Below, in pieces: positions 60,260 through 64,000 of a stretch of DNA of 64,000 nucleotides. Position 1 is the first letter of the stretch; the number at the start of each line of letters is the position of its first letter. Origin of the DNA: Balaenoptera acutorostrata (Eukaryota; Chordata; Mammalia; Artiodactyla; Balaenopteridae). Location of the stretch: NCBI RefSeq assembly GCF_949987535.1, contig NC_080070.1, forward strand, positions 9,296,016 through 9,360,015. The letters run 5' to 3'. The translations under genes were made by a program, and so were the position numbers. A model generated the notes under the pieces. It was given only the letters and a program-made list of their open reading frames with translations. It searched no databases and was not told where the DNA came from.

Positions 60260-62111
60260 TAGAAAGTTGACAGTTTGGCAGAAGAAATGATTGGCATCTC
60301 TAACTTATTCTATCTATCAAGGTTGTTGTGACGATTAAGGGACACTTAGAACATGTATGAAAGCATTTTATAATCTGTAAAATACTATGCAAATGTCAGG
60401 TGGTGGATACCTTCCACAAAACTCTCAAAGGGTTAATATCTGTGCTACCCTTTGGAAAGAGTAATCCATCTAATTGCTATTGACTCAGAATGACACAAGA
60501 CTGGGAAAGCTCCAATGCATTAAGAATGGGAAGATAAATTCAGAACACAGATCACAGGAGGTAGGTATTGTTTTAAAAGAAACAAACAAAAATGAAAACA
60601 AAAACAAAAACCCTTAAAGCAGTAGGCTCCAAAAGACTTGATAGAATTACAAGTGGATTCTTTCATTTAAACACCACATTTCCTCCCAGTTTTGTCATGT
60701 TCTGGTCCCTGACATCCAGGCTGTAGCAGATGGATTTGTACTGCAGGGGCCCAAAAGCTAAACTCCATTCTATAAATGTGTGTCAATCTGTTGTCTGAAT
60801 GTATATTTGCATTTATATTTTGCTTTTCTATGTACTCATAAATCTATCACTCCAAAAAGTATTTGAAGACTATCATTTAAATAAATGATAAAAACTTGAA
60901 GCAATGTTTATCAACATAATACTCAACTGAACTTGTTCTTTTCCGTATTTGTATAATTAGTAAGTTACATTCTTTTATCCTTCTCTGGCAGTATAATATC
61001 TTCCTGCTTTCAGATGGTTATGTGGTGTATGTATCAGATGATTCTTGCCAATAGTCAAGTAAAAAAATATATCACTAGCATTTCTTGCTTCCCTGACATA
61101 TACCATATTTTCTTCTCCCTTTAGAATTCTCTGCTTTATTTTTATGATATATAATTTAAGGTATATATTTATTTCTAAGATATGTAATTTTGTGCTGCAC
61201 TAAAAACAAAACAAAACAATTCTCACTCAATGCTGGTCATTAGCCATTTATACCTTAGCCTGAATCTCAGTCAACATGGCTCCTCTTCCAAGGGCATCTG
61301 CATATAAATTTTATAATGGAATAAAAAGCTTCTTTTTTTTTTTTTTAATTGAAATAACCATATGCGGAGTTCTTTTTGTTTTTTTCTTTTTTTTTTTTTT
61401 AGATCAATATTTTTCAAATTCTTTTATTTTAAAGAGTACCGTTACTGTGGAACATTACATTGGTCACAGATTCATGTTTTATGAACACTTTAGTGGAAAT
61501 TATTAATGTCTGATTTTGTTTTATTATACTTGTTTTATTATACTTCCAGGATAAATTCATTTCTCCATGCCCTGTGACATAGAAATCAAAGATGTTAGCA
61601 TTCCATGTGTCTTAATTTTAAAGTAAAACTGCAAACATATTTGAGAAAATTTTAATCTTCATAGCATTTATATTTTTCTAAATAAATATATGCCTTTTAG
61701 GCTCTTTAATTTTTACAAGAGAATTATCTACTTTATATCAGCTAATGGTTAAAGTACCTGATTATAGGGCAACATAGACTAGTTGTATTCTAGGTATTTG
61801 TTAGGTATATAGTCTCTCAATTACTATCTCCTAATGTCTTTCAAAAGCACTACCGAGAGAACTAGTATTTATAGATTACCTAAAACATTAAATCCAGCCA
61901 TTTTTCTTGATACTCTAAAATCTATTGCCAGATTCATCTAAGTTATATAAAGCAAATGGTTAGTCTTATTCCTACGGACTTTTGATTTAATTACTTTGAG
62001 TGAATGGTACTTTGAAGCAATGTCATACACCTATATGTTAAAACACTGTAAAAATTGTCTTATAAAAGTTGCCGCTGTGTTACTTACAAGGATGCATATA
62101 AAGATATATAT
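60260..62111. other. CNTNAP2: intron 2 sequence with a MIR tail and T-runs
   Basis: A forward MIR 3' piece lies at 60320..60410 (TGAAAGCATTTTATAATCTG). T-rich runs lie at about 61331..61345 and 61378..61402. Nothing else was recognised. Confidence 0.5.
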
Positions 62112-62478
62112 ATATATATTTCTTTTTTTATAAACCACTTTATTGAGATAATATATCACACAATTCTCCCATTTGAAGTACACAATTCAATGGTTTTCAG
62201 TATATTCACAGACTTGTGCAACCAACACCAGAACCAATTTTAGAACATTTTCATCAACACAAGAGATAATCCCCCCCCCCCCAATAAGCAGTCATTCCTC
62301 ATTCCTGTCACCCCAGTACCTGGTCACCACTGCTCTGCTTTCTGTCTCCATGGATTTACCTCTTTGGGTCATTTCATAGAAATGGAATCATTCAATATGT
62401 GGCCTGTCGTGGCTTCTTTCAGTGAGACCATGCCTTCAAGGTTCAGCCATGCTGTAGTGTGCGTAAGTATTTCATTCC
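62112..62478 (-). mobile_element. L1M LINE 3' UTR, old
   Basis: CCACTTTATTGAGATAATAT, AATTCAATGGTTTTCAGTAT, GACTTGTGCAACCAACACCA and GGAATCATTCAATATGTGGC follow the L1MA/MB 3' UTR in reverse. It includes a C-run at 62268..62282. The younger L1 at 62479 abuts it. Confidence 0.85.
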
Positions 62479-63362
62479 TTTTTTTTTTTTTTTTAGTATT
62501 AGTTGTTTTGTTTGTTTGTTTGTTTGTACTGCAGGTTCTTATCAGTCATCAATTTTATACACATCAGTGTATACATGTCAATCCCAATCGCCCAATTCAG
62601 CACACCACCATCCCCACCCTACCACGGTTTTCCCCCCTTGGTGTCCATACGTTTGTTCTCTACATCTGTGTCTCAACTTCTGCCCTGCAAACCGGCTCAT
62701 CTGTACCATTTTTCTAGGTTCCACATACATGCGTTAATATACGATATTTGTTTTTCTCTTTCTGACTTACTTCACTCTGTATGACAGTCTCTAGATCCAT
62801 CCATGTCTCAACAAATGACTCAATTTCGTTCCTTTTTATGGCTGAGTAATATTCCATTGTATATATGTACCACATCTTCTTTATCCATTCATCTGTCGAT
62901 GGGCATTTAGGTTGCTTCCATGACCTGGCTATTGTAAATAGGGCTGCAATGAACATTGGGGTGCATGTGTCTTTTTGAATTATGGTTTTCTCTGGGTATA
63001 TGCCCAGTAGTGGGATTGCTGGATCATATGGTAATTCTATTTTTAGTTTTTTTAAGGAACCTCCATATTGTTCTCCATAGTGGCTGTATCAATTTACATT
63101 CCCACCAATAGTGCAAGAGGGTTCCCTTTTCTCCACACCCTCTCCAGCATTTGTTGTTTGTAGATTTTCTGATGATGCCCATTCTAACTGGTGTGAGATG
63201 ATACCTCACTGTAGTTTTGATTTGCATTTCTCTAATAATTAGTGATGTTGAGCATCTTTTCATGTGCTTCTTGGCCATCTGTATGTCTTCTTTGGAGAAA
63301 TGTCTATTTAGGTCTTCTGCCCATTTTTGGATTGGGTTGTTTGTTTCTTTAATATTTGTTTT
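62479..63362 (-). mobile_element. L1 LINE 3' end with the ORF2 C-terminus, frameshifted
   Basis: Reverse-oriented, 5'-truncated L1. One minus frame (63024..63350) encodes the ORF2 C-terminal segment: [38 protein letters not shown] and the cysteine-rich [18 protein letters not shown]. After a frame break the next frame (62714..62956) gives DEWIKKMWYIYTMEYYSAIK and ends KYRILTHVCGT. The 3' UTR and T-tail (62479..62494) follow, with a (GTTT)n run at 62503..62527. Neither open segment is a functional gene: no endonuclease or reverse-transcriptase domain remains. Confidence 0.93.
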
Positions 63363-64000
63363 TTTCTTATAGAGGAAATAACCCTCCTCTCTGATGCTGG
63401 GTACCTTGACCCATACTGAGGTTATTAACCTCAACCAGGGTTAAGCTAGCCCTGTGCATGGGTGTCTTGTATGCACACGCAGAGGCAGGGCAGTGTGAGG
63501 AGTGGAGACGTGGCCATTTGTGTGACAGTCCCAAACAGGTAGACAGTGTGGGCTGGGGTGGGTGAGGAAGTTATAGGCAACTACGCACATACACCACTGA
63601 GAAGCAAAAGGGGTCTCTGGGAGTCAAAAAATAAGTAACTAAACCTTCCCACATAACAAATATTGATAAAATGGACCATAGGCAAGCATAAATCTATAAC
63701 TATATCACAGACAATACTTTTTCCCAATGAACTACAACATCAGGGTTTTACCCTAACATGTGATAATGCATTGTATCAATAGTCAAAGATACAATTGTAT
63801 CAAAAGATACAATTGTATCAAAAGTCAAATAAGCTTCCAGTCATACAACTCAGAAACCATAAATTGTGTTTTATAATCATTTGACTTCAAAACAACTTTC
63901 TTATTGGAAATGCATTGTATTGGTACCTCTATCTATGTACATATATGTATAGGTATAGATGTATACATTCTATAAACTATAAAGAAACTTATTATAAAGA
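63363..64000. other. CNTNAP2: intron 2 sequence with palindromes, GC-richer at left
   Basis: 63380..63620 is unusually GC-rich for this intron and unassigned; it includes the palindrome GAGGTTATTAACCTC (63419..63433). The AT-rich part right of it holds the tandem palindrome at 63788..63823. Confidence 0.45.
63788..63823. repeat. tandem pair of a perfect 14-bp palindrome (18-bp period)
   Basis: GATACAATTGTATC at 63788..63801 and again at 63806..63819, each followed by AAAA. Every unit is its own reverse complement. Confidence 0.95.

Larger units (their letters stand above)
1..64000 (-). other. CNTNAP2: CNTNAP2 gene body, part: intron 2, exon 3, start of intron 3
   Basis: The only exon found is exon 3 of CNTNAP2 on the minus strand, so the rest of the window is read as its flanking introns. 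CNTNAP2 (CASPR2) is a neurexin-like, single-pass membrane protein of neurons that clusters voltage-gated potassium channels next to nodes of Ranvier and acts in synapse formation. The gene is known to span over 2 Mb in mammals, which fits a 64-kb window with one exon. Intron assignment beyond the exon is inference. I looked for exon 2 (SSSSSISGSYSPGYAKINKR-type sequence) and exon 4 (AFPGNINSDG-type sequence) and saw neither, so exon 2 should lie right of 64000 and exon 4 left of 1. Confidence 0.85.

Noticed and set aside
59698..60297. 199-codon minus-strand open frame
   Set aside because: It is mostly CHR SINE antisense plus its T-rich tail. GC-rich SINE sequence produces long open frames in several registers at every copy in this window.
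63024..63434. 136-codon minus-strand frame as an intact protein
   Set aside because: Only the L1 ORF2 C-terminal segment is present. The first 25-30 residues come from non-L1 flank and the frame breaks before the true ORF2 end.
10144..64000. search for CNTNAP2 exon 2
   Set aside because: No segment encoding the SSSSSISGSYSPGYAK region was seen on the minus strand, so exon 2 is taken to lie beyond the window.
1..64000. CRISPR arrays, phage or bacterial defence systems, rRNA genes, functional tRNA genes
   Set aside because: None visible. The tRNA-like segments are SINE heads, and the direct repeats are microsatellites, minisatellites or target duplications.

Overview
The window is nuclear DNA from a placental mammal, almost certainly a whale or dolphin. 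It carries seven copies (plus one short relative) of the tRNA-derived CHR SINE of cetaceans. It also has several 5'-truncated L1 copies with the cetartiodactyl type of 3' UTR and many old mammalian repeats (MIR, L2, L1M/HAL1, MLT1, MER5/hAT). I saw no ruminant BovB LINE and no primate Alu. There are no operons, CRISPR arrays or other prokaryotic features.

The only protein-coding sequence I can support is one 194-bp exon on the minus strand at 9950..10143. It encodes the first part of the discoidin (F5/8 type C) domain of contactin-associated protein-like 2 and matches exon 3 of CNTNAP2 in length, phase and protein sequence. The gene runs right to left. Bases 10144..64000 are therefore the downstream part of intron 2 (at least 53.9 kb), and 1..9949 are the start of intron 3. 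I did not find exon 2 or exon 4.

Layout: 1..9949 (intron 3) holds a CHR SINE at the edge, a solo ERV1 LTR with 4-bp target duplications (542..1079), L1 3' ends, MER5A and MIR relics, and a probable mRNA 3'-end retrocopy just downstream of the exon (about 9533..9890). 10144..20 kb holds a long HAL1/L1M element, a hAT relic, an LTR, a CHR SINE, an L1M with a 5' inversion and a second CHR SINE. 20..31 kb is mostly unannotated intron with an ATGCAAAT-rich patch, an MLT1 LTR, two young L1 3' ends (one inside an old L2), a CHR SINE and a perfect hairpin. 31..45 kb has MIR, L2, an L1, an MLT1 LTR, two ERV1 LTRs, a nested L1 and a hAT element split by a SINE. 45..64 kb has L2 pieces, three CHR SINEs, an L1 with 17-bp target duplications, a 44-bp minisatellite, nested L1 copies and a small palindromic tandem repeat.

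No new gene system is visible. The observations most worth a check are the polyadenylation-like block 0.4 kb past exon 3, the CHR pair sharing a 24-bp duplication and an odd 3' tail (one member with a strong A-to-G bias), the textbook L1 5' inversion, and the octamer-rich intronic patch.
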